DNA of 64,000 nt from Paracyclopina nana (lineage: Eukaryota > Arthropoda > Copepoda > Cyclopoida > Cyclopettidae): positions 2,862,001 to 2,926,000 of the forward strand of contig JAGUCH010000009.1 of NCBI GenBank assembly GCA_019096065.1, in the 5' to 3' direction. The notes below the pieces were generated by a model. The model did no database searches. It saw only the letters and a program-made list of their open reading frames with translations, and was not told the DNA's origin. Positions 34,979 through 47,570 of the stretch are shown here, piece after piece; the stretch's first letter is position 1, and every line of letters starts with the position of its first letter. The translations under genes were made by a program, and so were the position numbers.

Positions 34979-37900
34979 TTATAAAATACTTTATAATGTG
35001 TGTCACTTGATAAAGTTAAACGTCAGAGCTTTTATATATGTGCATTAATATGAACTGAGACGAATTGGTAAACTGAATTATACATGCGAAAATTGCTTTC
35101 CATCATATAAAACAATCTAATCTAATGGGCAAGTTAATTGTTTACCACGACTGTATACTACATGTCTCCTTTCAATGGATAACGAGCTTTATGTAGCTGG
35201 TGGATAATCTCCTTCTCTTCATTTTGATTGGATATGGCGTCGTAAACGAGCATATTCAATTGCGATATTGACAGTACAAAGTTGGCGCGGTACGCCAGGT
35301 ACGCGCCGCGCCTTGACCAGCACGCAAAAACGTAAACAAAACGGCTGCTATAAAAGCAAAGCATCTACTTGGAGGCGTAATTACTTTTACTAGTATAATT
35401 GGAATTGCGCTAGGCATTTTGAATAATCAGCTTACTCCAATATTGCATTTTGACAGCCAAGTTCGCCAGTGACTCAGATAGTATTGATTTTGGAGAAAAT
35501 TGCAAATTGCAGTTGTAGCAACAATGCTTACCTTTCAAAAGTTGCACAGTTTTACTAGTATTTTTGTAGTGGAAAAGCAAATGATATGACTGTCAAAAGG
35601 TTCATCTGTGGTGAGGAAAAAATACAGCCATTCCTCAATTCTCTGCATTAAAAACTTTTTTCCACCTGGGTGGAAAAGTTGTGACAGCCAAAAGTTTGGA
35701 ATTAATGAAGAGAGCTTATGGGCTCGAGGCCAAGTTAGAAAAATCACAATTATATGAATTAGCCCTTCTGTGGCTATAAGTAGCGTAGCGTGGGCTTTAA
35801 AGTTGGTTTCTAGCAAACTCAATATGCCAATAATTTCAAGGCTTTGTTTGACACCTGGTTCTATTGAGGTTTCCTTGTTGGTAGGCCTCTTTTGAACGGG
35901 CCAATACCCAGCCACAATCTCAAATTTCTGTGAAAAATGGTATTAAAAACAATGATCTAGTGAAAGCAGATAACATAATCTGTGGGTGCATGAGCTATCG
36001 CAGTAAATAATTCTCATAGTCAGCTGTAATTTTGACAAAGCCTTCAAATTTGTGTTTATAATGTGCAATTTTAAATAGGCTATAAATGCATTCTTACCTT
36101 TAGTGCAGTGGTGAAGTAGTATCTGTTGACAATCACAAGTTTTGAAGTCGACTTGTGTGAAAGCCTCTTTACACTGAGGCCAGTAGTAGTACAGTAGCAG
36201 CACAACAGCCTCGAAGGCGTGAGCTCAGCCTCTGCTACACGACTCTCTTCAGTTCGTAGCTCACAGAGCCTCGGAGGCCGCCGCAGCCTCGCTTATCATG
36301 GCCAGGGCCAAAAAAGCCGGAGCTCAATTCTATTTCCTAGTGTATTCTATAGTAGTAAGAGCTGGTAGAAAATTTGTTTGAGTGACCTCAAAACATCCAA
36401 TAATGGCCACAAAGTACCTCACTGTTGGTAATTGTATTAAATTCTGCTTGGCAATAGCAGAAAAAATACCTTTTACAAAACAGTGTTAGCTTACAGCAAA
36501 GTTTAAAAAAGAAGCAACAGTTTGTTTAGCCCAACTTTCCTTCGCCTTATCTCATTTTTTAAGGCCATTCTTGGGTAAACAAGAAGGGAAATTACTGATA
36601 ATTGAAGTTACCAATTATGTACCTTGTCAGGCTACAAAGAGCCAAAAAACTTAAATTACAGTAGTTGTGACGCGTCGGAACTTTATTTTCTTGATGTCAA
36701 CACAAGATCACGCAACCTTCCCCCTCATAAATATGTGAGGAACGCCAACAATACTTCTTTGGTACGAGGGGGACATGCCAAAGTTTGGCCTCAGAAAAGG
36801 CTCCTAATGGACCATAAATTGTCCCTCACAGACCGAATTCTGCCTTTAATGGGCAGCAATCTAGCAAACACAAAGGATCATCATTGCAAAAGTCTTGGCT
36901 CGATTAATCCTTGAATGTGGGTGGAAAAAAAGACTATTTTCTCGAGAAAGACAACTATTTTTGTGAAGCCTTCTCATGCCTTTCCTCATCGACCTTTCTG
37001 ACCACAAATATTTAAGACAAAAGGAATCCATTTGCTCTGCAACCAGGCTTCATCCGGATTGGAAAAAAACTGAATAACATTTGGACTGCAAATAGGAGTA
37101 GGAGTAGTAATGTCTTGATGGCCTTGATGAACGAAGGCTACTTTTTGCTACTGCTGCTACCACAACTTTTTTGGACAAACTTGAGTCGTTGCAGTGGCAC
37201 AAAGAGAGATTGCCAAATACTACCATTGGCTGATTTCTCAATTTTGTCTGTGGCTTTCTAGTGCGCGCAGCATGATCGACTTGTGTGTGAGAAAATTGTG
37301 AAAAATAGTGCAGATGCTTTCCCCCCCACAAATCTTCAAGATTCCTAACTTCTCCTCTTGCAGCTGGAATTAATTTGGGAAATGGGTGACCATAAAACAA
37401 TCCATTCTCCAGGATTAATTTAAGTCCATAAGACTCTCTGAGGCGAAATGGGAACTTTTCATGCAAAAGCAGAGCCAAAATGGGCGGCTTTTTGGCAGGA
37501 AGCTAACTAAGCCATCCACATAATTAGGGACGAACCATGAGAGGTTGCGCGATGCTTTTCAATTTAAATTGCGCTTCTTTTGCATCAGCTCTCTTAATAG
37601 GTTGCGTGACTCCAAAAGCATAATGTTGCGTTAAATAAAAGTCAATCCAGTAATGGACGGATTTTTCATTTTTGATTCTTTTCAGTTGAGTGACGAGCTT
37701 TTTTTCCTAATCTTGATTGATTTCACGGCTTATGAGCTTTATCATTGATATATCAGCGTTTAGGGTACAACGCAATTAAATAAATCTAAGGAAAAAAGTT
37801 TTATAAATAATCGTGGCTTCAAAAAGCTAGTTTTTTAGCTCTAAGGTAATGTTCACAAGAGGTGGTCAAAATATTGATGGAAATGCGTAATTAGGGGATC

Positions 37901-40900
37901 TGCGAAGCATCTTCTTTTGAGAAAAACTGCCAACTCATGACTGTTTGTCTGGAATTGTAAATAAACTAGATCCTACTTGAAAAGGTGCCCAAAGTCATTT
38001 TAATTCATACTCACCTCTGCCAGTTTGAAGAGATCTTCTTTCTACGCCTTGGACCAGGATTTGCATTGTCATTGTTGCTCTTGTAGTGGTGATCTTCAGT
38101 TTTTGGCTCACACAAAATAATATCAATCAATTCAACGCAGCAGCCGATATTGGAAAAGCAAACAAAAATATGCGTAGTTAATACGATAATTTCGAGCCCA
38201 CTTTTTTTGAGCTCATTCAAGCGTAGATTTTAATGATTGCTCATTAAGTTTTTTCTGGTTTCTGAAAAACAAAAAACTTCTGAACGAGAAATGCAAGCTA
38301 AATTGCCAATTACTTTGTAATGGCTTCTTAATTTTAAGCTCACCAAAGAACAACTTGAAGTAGAGTTACGTGATTGGTACATTCAAATGGCAATAAAGCC
38401 AAAAACAGCAACAAAACGCCGGATTGTTGATATAATGACGAAGCAACACATCCAATCAATACAAACACCCCGAAAATCGTATCATCAGCTGAATAACTTG
38501 AATCTCATCGATCGGCGAAAAAGAAAAAAAACCTTGATATTATCCGTGAGTACTAATTTTAGTTTTAATCCCATTCAAATGAATTTTTTGAGCTCAACCC
38601 CAACCAGAGGTGTCAATATTGAGAGAGAAATCAGCAATTTCATTTTAAATTTATTGAAGCTGTTGTTAACACAGTTAGATTTGGGAATGAATGACAACTT
38701 TTTTTGTTTGGTCGGATCTTTGAGGATGAAAATTGAAAAGAAGGATGATTTGCCCTTTAAAATAAAGCACTTCAGGAAGGGATTTTGTTTCATTCAACCG
38801 TAATTCTTTTACGGGATCTTCATATGGGCTTTTAACGGGACTTGGAGTAATTCTGCTGACGTTGGATGTTTCATTCAATTTATTTTTCAAGCGTTGCTCC
38901 TGTAATTCATTCTTAATTCCTCTTCCATACCTTCATGGTTGACACCTCATTTTTTGATAAGACGTCCCCAAACTAAAACATTCCAAGCCATTAATTTCAA
39001 GTCTCATGCATGGTGAAAATTGTCTCAAAATTGGTTTTATGAAATGAGGCCAAAGCTTGAATGGCATCTTCACAAATCTACTTCTTTTCATTGGGGTCTA
39101 TGAAGCATGAACTTTCGTCATGTTAACCACCAGTGCTTATTTCTAGTTCATTTCACTTTTGTCTGTTGTCAATTTTGCCCCTCAGTGAGAGCGCCATCTG
39201 TTGTGATAATTTCGTGTGTTTTTTAAATGCAGTCTGCAGCGAGAGCTACAGCTATCAAAGCTGTTGTTGCAGCACGATTTTGGCCATTGTTTTGTCTCCA
39301 GTTCAAGTTATAATGTCACTCACTTCAGTAGTAGTCTTTTTGCAGCAAATATCAAGGTTAGTTATTTTGTATACAATCTTAAAGTATCTCTGCCCTAAGA
39401 AGTGTTGTAAGCAGTCCCATAACTCATATGTCTTTATTAAAGTCGTGCAAAAATGGTGGATTTCTCAGCTTTGGCTTTGTTTTGCGCATCATAACTGTCC
39501 CTTTCAAAGTAAAGGTGGCGTGATTCAGTTTAGTTTGCGCACGTGGCTTCGCTATATAGGTTGGGAACCTGCTGTACAGCTGTGTCTCTATAGGTAGCTA
39601 GTGTACTGTACCTTCTACCTGAAATAACCAGCAGCTGACAACCAAAAAAAAATACCGACATTTCTGCCTTCTCATGGGGTAAGACTTAATTTTTCTGCTA
39701 AAATTACTGCAGAAGTCTTCATGTTTTGTGGCTGAAGCCCTTGAAAAAACCAATTTGTTTATTTTTACTGCGAGGTGTGACGTCACTCAATTGCGCTTTT
39801 CATCCATTCATTATCATGGCATTTGGCATCTTTTTTAAACAAACGTTGATGTATTTTTTAGCATCTTTTTTCTTTGGGAAATCTGCTTACTTTCTTGCTG
39901 AACATGCGAAATACGGCTTCTGGTGAATAATGGACTTTAAATTATCTGCTCTTTTTTCCCTCTTCTCTTGGAATTTCTAAATGTACATGCAGATTTTTTG
40001 TTTGATTTACTACGTCCTATTTAAGCTGGAGCAGTTCTTTAAAATTGCAGAGATCTGCGTGCAAAAATTGTCAACTTTGCGTGAAGTTTTTAGTCGTTTT
40101 TGCCAACATCACTGTGAACAGTAAAGACTCTAAAAAAAGCCTCAAATATTGCCTTTCTCCCCATATTGCAAAATCTCAATCTAACTTGATTCAATGGCTT
40201 TTGTATTGATTATGATTGAATCATGTATAGGGCTAACACCTGACTCTTGCACAATTCGATAAAAGGTGGTGTACCTTGAACACAAAAAATTATCTGAAAT
40301 CACCGCATGTACATTTCATGTTTGTCTCATGGTTAATATTGAATATGGACCCGTGGTCGGCTCATTTGTCTCCTGTGACTCATGGCATCTGCTCATTCAT
40401 TTTTTGGGCTGTGATTTCCCATTGTGGGTAGCAGCAGAAGCTGAAACTTCTTTTTTAGACTCATCAGGTCTGCTAGCTTCTTCTTTGTTTACATCACTCG
40501 GAATTTAGCAACAAGCGCAAATCATGATATCCCAGCTCAGAAAGAGCTGCTTGACAATTAGCAAAAGCAGAAAAGAATGCATTATTTCTCAAATCCTTCT
40601 GGAAAATCAAGGCTAGCATAAAAAGTTGTTGCCAACTGATTGAATGTGGACAAGTTAGTTTTTCAAAGGGTTATAGACTGGGTGGCGCCATGTCTAAAAT
40701 CTGCTGCAGACTTGATGGCGCCGCCGAATTCAATTAGCTTTCTTTTCCTGGCAACAATGAATGAGCTATCTTAATTTGTGAAAGCACAAGGTTAACGATA
40801 TCCTGCAGCTCACTCTGCTGCCTACTAGGTGTGAATGACCTAAAATGGCTTCAATATCTTTAGCAAGCCTTAAAAAGAGCTGCTGCCTATCTGGTTAAGA

Positions 40901-41440
40901 AAATCTTTGTAAGGGTGACCCAGTCTTTAGCAGTGAACGGTAGTTAGCACTGAAGGTCTGCTGCCTTTGAAGGACAAAGGTCAATAGTCAAGATAAGCTG
41001 TGAGTTCGAATCGAAGCAGATAAGCAGATCGTTGTAGCATCAGCTGCTTCACTTAATAAAACCTGGAATCTGTCAAAAGTAATGCCTAGCTGCTGCTTCT
41101 GCTAAAAAAATTGTTCTACTCAGTGGGCTGACTAGTTCATCCATGAAAGCAGCAACCTGGACTCTGTCACACATTTAGTAAGTTAAGCATCTTTTTAAAA
41201 ACTTCCTGTTTTCCCAGTCGAGCTGTTAATATATGCTTTCTAGCAGCAAAAATTCCACAGCAGTGGCTTTGCACACTCAAAAACTCTCTTAAAAGGATGC
41301 ATTCATATTTCATTGCAATTTTGCCTGTCATCTCCAGTTTGAAGCGAAAATAGTAAAAGGTTTTGAAAAGCACCCCCCCATTAAAGTGAATTTTATTTGC
41401 TTTTCAGAGCTTCCGCGCAAACTTTGAAATTGCTGCTGTG
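34979..41440. other. Gene-poor region upstream of the furin gene
   Basis: No exon could be supported. Notable sites are a TGACGTCA at 39778-39785, a CTCF-like motif at 39191-39199, and a short GC-rich palindromic patch near 35283-35313. Open frames such as 35535-35915 (-), 37050-37478 (-) and 39133-39597 (+) lack ATG starts, splice support or domains. Confidence 0.4.
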
Positions 41441-41447
41441 ATATCTG

Positions 41448-41510
41448 CCGCGAGGGGGCGTTGCAGTCTCGCGTGCGCGCGCGCGCCTCACCAGTTTTGA
41501 GCGCGCGCTT
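41448..41510 (+). promoter_or_regulatory. Probable furin promoter: CTCF-like site and (CG)n tracts
   Basis: GCCGCGAGGGGGCG at 41448-41461 closely matches the vertebrate CTCF core. It is followed by alternating purine-pyrimidine GC tracts (41470-41487 and 41501-41508) ending about 50 nt before the ATG. No TATA box is evident. Promoter assignment is by position only. Confidence 0.4.
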
Positions 41511-41557
41511 TACAAAAGTTAAAATTGAGCAGTAGCATTGTGGCATCAGCAGCAGCC

Positions 41558-44500
41558 ATGAGAGGCCACACCGACAACCGGATGATATTTTTTGTCATTT
41601 TTGGATACTACAGTACAATTAGTGCAGCTCAGTTTACAAATCAGTGGGCTGTGGATGTCATTGGAGGCCAACTCGAGGCTGACCTCATTGCCAAAGAAAC
41701 TGGTTGCATTAATGAAGGTAAGCTCATCATCACCTGATGAAATCATATCAGCTACTTTTTGTAAGTGCTGTAATATTCCAGTTCAACTAGCATGACCAGT
41801 TGTTTTGATGCCAGATCGAAAAAAGGCCCATCTTGATTTCCCTAGATGAACAGAGCAACTTTCATATGCTAAATTTGTGTATCAATAGCGTTTAATTTTC
41901 TTCCGATATTGGCTTTTGTCAAATGCAAATATTGGCCACAGATCATCGCAGATATCTGCAAAGCAAATCTCCAAAATTCTAGATAGTAAAAATATACTAA
42001 AATTGTGACCATTGAATGCAACATCTATCCTCAAAGCAATGTCGTTCATACTATTTCAAAGTCCCAGTTTTATTATTGTTGGGTCGTCTTCAATGTATTG
42101 TAAGGTTTTGTTTTTGGCTCCTAATTATTTTGACCTTAATAATTGCAGGAATCATCCTGGAAAACACGTATTTACTGAGTTGTCATCATGTTGCGAGACG
42201 TTCCATAAATCCTCATCCTGAGGTTCATAGTGAAATTCAAAGTCATCAAAATGTGAAATTTGCGGACCAACAAGTTGTAAAATCCAGGCAAAAAAGGCAA
42301 CTTTGGCGAATCCCACAGCAAGCCATGGACCAGTCAGACTTTCAAGATTTGGCTCATTTCAATGATCAACGGTAAGGAGCATTATTTTCTAATGATGTCA
42401 AAAATGTCAAACAAAGCTTTTTTCGTTCCTCATTAAAAAGCCTCAAACTTGTTTCTCCCATTTTTGCTGGTGGTGGTGACTTCATTATTTTTCACATCAT
42501 GTCTCACTGTAACTACTTTTAAGTGCAATAAGTTGAGTTGTAGTACATTAAAAAAATAAGCCTGCAAATGAGAGACCATTTGTCTTCTTGCATTTTCAGC
42601 TTCAGTTTTAGGCAAGGAAGAAGAGCTTTCACTTTTTTAGTGCTTTTGCACTAGACAAACTTTCTTTGTTTTGTTTTTGTCTATTGATAGTTTGTTTTTT
42701 ACGTCAGAAGATGTTGCCTTAACAGCCACCTTTTTAAAGTTTCGAGCAACAACACCCATGTCAATCCTTGTTAAGCAATTATCTTGAACATACTGGAATT
42801 TGTAGGTAAAATACAGGCGAAGCTCTCTAAGGTGTTTAACCTGTGAAAAAAGTGATTCTTGCCAAAAAAATTTTTTTTAGCTTATTGAAGTACAAAATTC
42901 ACATTTTGATGAAATAATGTCTTTCTTATGAAATTATCGACTTGCTCATTAGGCGCTGCTGCTCGAATAATCCGAGGCAACGACGCAACTCGAGGACACC
43001 TATTTTTTAGATGTAGCTGGAAAAGTGCATTTATCATATTCGTACTTGTCTCTTGGCCTATTTCTGTGTTTTGCCTTGCAGAATCTTGTGTTTCTTCTTC
43101 TGCTGATGAAAAAAGTCTCCATTTCAATTTTGTGTTGTTCTGTTACAGATGGCCTCAAATGTGGTATTTAAATAGAGGTCACAAATTGGACATGAATGTA
43201 CAAGAGGCCTGGCTGATGGGCGCAACGGGCAAAGGAATTTCAGTCACAATCCTGGATGATGGGATTGAAAGAACTCATCCAGATTTAGTGGCCAATTACG
43301 ATCCTTTGGCCAGCTTTGACGTCAATCAAAATGACAATGACCCAACCCCAAGATATGACCTCATAGACAGCAACAGGCACGGTACGTGAATTTAAGGATT
43401 CCAAACTGATTTAGGCGTTGTAATCGAAATTATATCTCAGCGCTCACTAACAATAGCTTGAAGCTCAAATAAAAGGCAAGCACTCAAACATTTCTCCTGC
43501 GTTCAAGCTCATATACGTATAAGCTTGGCTTTCAAATATTAGTCTACCACTCAAATATTAGCTTAATTGACTCTCAATTTTTTTGTGTGTAACACTCAAA
43601 AATTAGAAGGCACTGATATGTTATTGCCTGAGGTCTTAATTTCCATGTTCTGTATTTTTGTAGGTACGCGGTGTGCAGGCGAGGTGGCAGCCACTGCAAA
43701 CAATTCTAATTGTGCAGTCGGCATAGCTTTCGAGTCCGGAATTGGCGGTGTGCGCATGCTGGACGGAGACGTGACCGACGCTGTGGAAGCCCGGTCACTC
43801 GGGCTTAATAATCAGCATATTCACATTTACTCAGCAAGTTGGGGGCCAGACGATGACGGAAAAACTGTCGATGGACCCGGAAGGCTGGCCACAAGGGCAT
43901 TCCTACAAGTAAGCTTTTTAAGCTGACTTGGCCTCTTTTGGGCTTTACTTGCAAATAGTTGCAAATATGGTGATATTTGGCCTCGTAAAGTTCTCCCAAA
44001 AAATTAAGCCTGATATGAAAGTCTCGCGGCAAATCTTTTTAAAGGCCACTCAACTTTTATTCTTTACAGGGCATTTCCCAAGGCCGTGGAGGCAAAGGCA
44101 GCATTTTTGTCTGGGCCAGTGGCAATGGAGGCCGCGATTATGATAACTGCAATTGTGATGGGTACACCAACTCCATATGGACCCTGTCTGTGAGCTCGGC
44201 CACTGAAAACGGGTTAATCCCTTGGTACTCCGAAGCCTGTAGCTCCACTCTAGCCACCACATACAGTTCAGGCTCTTCTGGAGAAAGAAAGGTCATCACA
44301 ACTGACCTTCACCACACTTGCACTTCAACTCACACTGGAACATCTGCTTCTGCACCTTTGGCAGCTGGAATCATCGCTTTGGTACTGCAGGTCAATCCCA
44401 ATCTCACTTGGAGAGATGTCCAACATATCACTGTCAGATGTGCCCACAATGCAAATCTTAGGGCCAATGACTGGGCGATGAATGCAGTTGGCAGAAATTA

Positions 44501-46119
44501 TTCGCATTCTTTTGGGTATGGACTCATGGATGCATCATGTATGGTAAGCTTGATGTCGAAGTCGTTAAAAGAAGCAATAATGATAAAGGTTTTGACCATT
44601 CAACCGATAGTCAGATCATGTTACCATCTTGATGAGGAAGCCCCCTTTTTGAGCAAGGACTAGTTTTTTCGATACTTGTGATTAGGCGACTCTTCATCCA
44701 ACTTGGTGTCACCAATTTCTTCTTCTACATAGGTTCGTATGGCCAAGCAGTGGTCATCGGTGCCAGAGCAGATGAAATGCTCCAGAGGAATGGACAAGCC
44801 ACATAGCATTTTGATCCAAGGCAAATCTAGCGAAAAGTCTGTCATACATGTTACAGCGACCTGTGATGATGTCAACTTCATCGAGCACGTGCAAGCACAT
44901 GTCACATTGGGTGCAAGCAAACGTGGAGATGTTCAAATCTCACTGACGAGTCCAAAGGGCACGAGATCACTTCTGATTGCCAAAAGACCTAAAGATTACT
45001 CCCGAGCTGGCTTTAATGATTGGCCATTCCTGACGGCAAGCTTCAACATCTGTGAATTAGGGCTATGTAGGTTTGCTAATTTTAGTTTAATTAGGTCCAC
45101 ATGTGGGAGGAAAGTCCTATCGGTGACTGGACAATTGAAGTGATCAACGATGGAAGAACTCCAGTGGAACTCAAGGACTGGAGCATTTCATTCTATGGAA
45201 CCAAAAGCCACCCTCAACCGAATTTGAAACCCGAACCAGTTAATGCCAACAATCAGATGAAACCGTTTGATGAGAAATCTGTTCAAGTGCCGAGCTCAGA
45301 GCCGGTCAACTTGAATCAAGTGGTACCAGAGCAGAAGGTTGCAGATGTCTCAATTGGTCATCACAGTGGTAAGACCTTGATTGAGCCTCTGGAGGATCAT
45401 GACCATCCTCTTGTGAACGGACAAAGAATTGACCATTGCCTTGATGCCACCAATCCGGAATGGTGCTCAGTATGCGAATCCGGATTCTCACTGCTCAATG
45501 GTAGGTGTGTGGAAGCATGTCCTGTTGAAGGCTACTACACAGGAAAGGACAACCACCAGGATACCTGCATTCAATGCTACTACTCTTGCAAAACTTGCGA
45601 TGGTCCAAATGATTACCAGGTATGTCACAATATTCCAACGATGCCGATTTGTTAACATCGAATGTTACGTTTTAGTGTACAGCGTGCTTTGGTGACGCCA
45701 AGTTGGACGAAGAGTCGCCTATGCACAAGTATTGTCACAACAAGTCCTTGATCAACAAGGTGTTTTCCTCATCCAGATGGTACTATGTGCTGACCATCGG
45801 TTTCATGGTCAACTTTTTCATCATTGTCTTCTTGGTGGTGTACATCGTACTTTGGCGGCGCAAGCACCACCACAGCCTCATGACCTCAATTGACCTTGAA
45901 CGACCCAAGAACGGCCCTACGATGGCACTGAATGGCAATTCTCGCAAAAAGTCGTGGAGTGCCACAGTTGGGGTGGTCCATCATGCCTCCAATGCCAACA
46001 ACAATCGAGGTTACTCTCCTGTCAAATCCGGATCAGCCTCTGGATCCACTGTGCCATTTCATGACTATGACAGCTCCAGCGACGAAGAGCTCTTCCGGAA
46101 GCCTTACACGGATAAGTAG
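41558..46119 (+). CDS. FURIN: Furin-type proprotein convertase (complete)
   Basis: Calcium-dependent subtilisin-like protease that cleaves precursors after basic motifs in the trans-Golgi network and endosomes. Exons: 41558-41717, 42149-42371, 43149-43381, 43664-43908, 44070-44543, 44733-45035, 45095-45619, 45676-46119; total 868 residues with all phases consistent. Signal peptide at 1-23, propeptide ending RQKR at 103, catalytic Asp164 (LDDGIE), His205 (NRHGT), Asn306 (ASGNGG) and Ser379 (GTSAS). The P domain has the conserved RGD (KRGDVQ) and ends near SISFYGT. A short Cys-rich region (two furin-like repeats) precedes one membrane span at 756-781. The 87-residue cytoplasmic tail carries the acidic cluster DSSSDEELF, equivalent to the CK2 retrieval signal of vertebrate furin. 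The intron at 45036-45094 is GC-AG. The first ATG is used. Confidence 0.97.
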
Positions 46120-46434
46120 CCATATGTGGCTTTCAATTTCATGAAGAAAAGAAAATCATCGTTTTCCCTGCAACGTTTAGAACTTGATATTTTTGTGACA
46201 CAAGAAGGAAGACTATGGAAAAAATGATGATGATATTCGTGCTGTGATGTGTTCTTCTGATCGATGAAATTTTATTACTATGTGTACAATTAGTGATTTT
46301 TACAAGGAGTTTTCGTCACTCATTCATGCTGATGAACATTTCAATTGCATATATTGTGTACTATATACCAGCAGCAGCAGCAACAACTTCTTTTAATGTA
46401 AATCTACGATGTCAGGAATTATAATTAGGAAGAA

Positions 46435-46440
46435 AATAAA
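46435..46440 (+). terminator. Polyadenylation signal of furin
   Basis: AATAAA 316 nt after the stop codon and followed by T-rich sequence; it is the first canonical signal downstream of the gene. Confidence 0.7.
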
Positions 46441-47570
46441 AATCTCATCGACTCTAAATGTTTTTTCGGCTCCTTGATTTTCATCGCGAGAGAAATATCA
46501 TACGTTGCTGGAGGCCAATTTTTAGCCATCAAAAACGGACCTTGAAATGCCACAAGATTACGTACAGGGTGGACTGTGGCTAAAGTGCCCTATTTCATGA
46601 TCGTTTTCAAGGGTGATGTCCACATAGTGCGCGAAACCTGGCTCCACTAAGTCTGGTGCAACCATATCATTTTGGGAGCTGCCCATAAAATCCTGAAACT
46701 CGAGACATAGCTTCTCTCTTTTTTTGTTTATCAAATTATATATCCTATAAACATTCAAAGCCATTTTGCAGTTGCAAAATTCGGCCAGATTTGCAATTTG
46801 CCAAATTTGTCTTGACAAAAGCGCTGATTTTGCTGAATGGGCATGCCATAAAGATTTTCAAGATAGGCAGAGGAAGAAGGGCCATAAACTTATTTGGCCT
46901 TGATTTTAACCCAAAGTCCTCGTGCGACCCAAGCAGGTGGACAGGTTGAATACGTAGCATTGCTTTATAGTAGCGTAGCATACACTAAGTTGGTCAGTTT
47001 TTGGCGTGTCCATTTTTGACCCTGGCCCATCTTGATCCTGGTTGCCTCTGAGGCAGTCCTGGCTGCCCTACCTGCAGCAGAGAATGTCTTGGTATGCCAA
47101 GACAGGTACACACTGGGAATATCTCCCTCTAAACCCCCACTTCAAATATGAAGCAATTGAAGGGCGTGCAAGAGGCAATTTTGCCATTTTCAATTAGTTG
47201 GGTTAGGATATTTAAAGCACTTAAGCTACGTTTTTGTGCTATGATGCAGCCCAGTGTGCACAGGGCTCAAGCAGATTCCCGTTACTACAGAGTAATCCAT
47301 GCCTTACTTGGCCCACAGACACAGTGGCCTACTACCTTAGAAAACAGCAAAAGAGAAACCAGCCAGAATTTGGCCAAAATCAGACATTTTTCCCAAGAAG
47401 TGACAGTGTTGGGAGCCAAAATTGGTGATACCAAGTGCGATTCAACCAGTTTTGCAATCGAGGACTCGAATTTGTGAAAGGCAGTTGCTGCTTGCGCATA
47501 TGCAGGAAAAAGGCGTGGAATTGGGCTGAATTTCAAAGTGACATGTACGAATAGCAGCTATAGAGTCAAA
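46441..47570. other. Intergenic region between furin and the ZNF385-like gene
   Basis: No coding exon is supported. It must contain the promoter of the plus-strand zinc-finger gene, but no TATA box is obvious within 60 nt of the ATG at 47571. An open frame of 109 codons at 47148-47477 has no recognisable domain. Confidence 0.4.

Noticed and set aside
35535..35915. 126-codon minus-strand frame with hydrophobic segments
   Set aside because: AT-rich region with no homologous features, no signal-peptide start and no splice support.
37050..37478. 142-codon minus-strand frame
   Set aside because: No ATG at the start, no family resemblance and no convincing splice sites.
39133..39597. 154-codon plus-strand hydrophobic, Cys-rich frame
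   Set aside because: First ATG is 60 codons in, composition looks random, and no domain or promoter was found.
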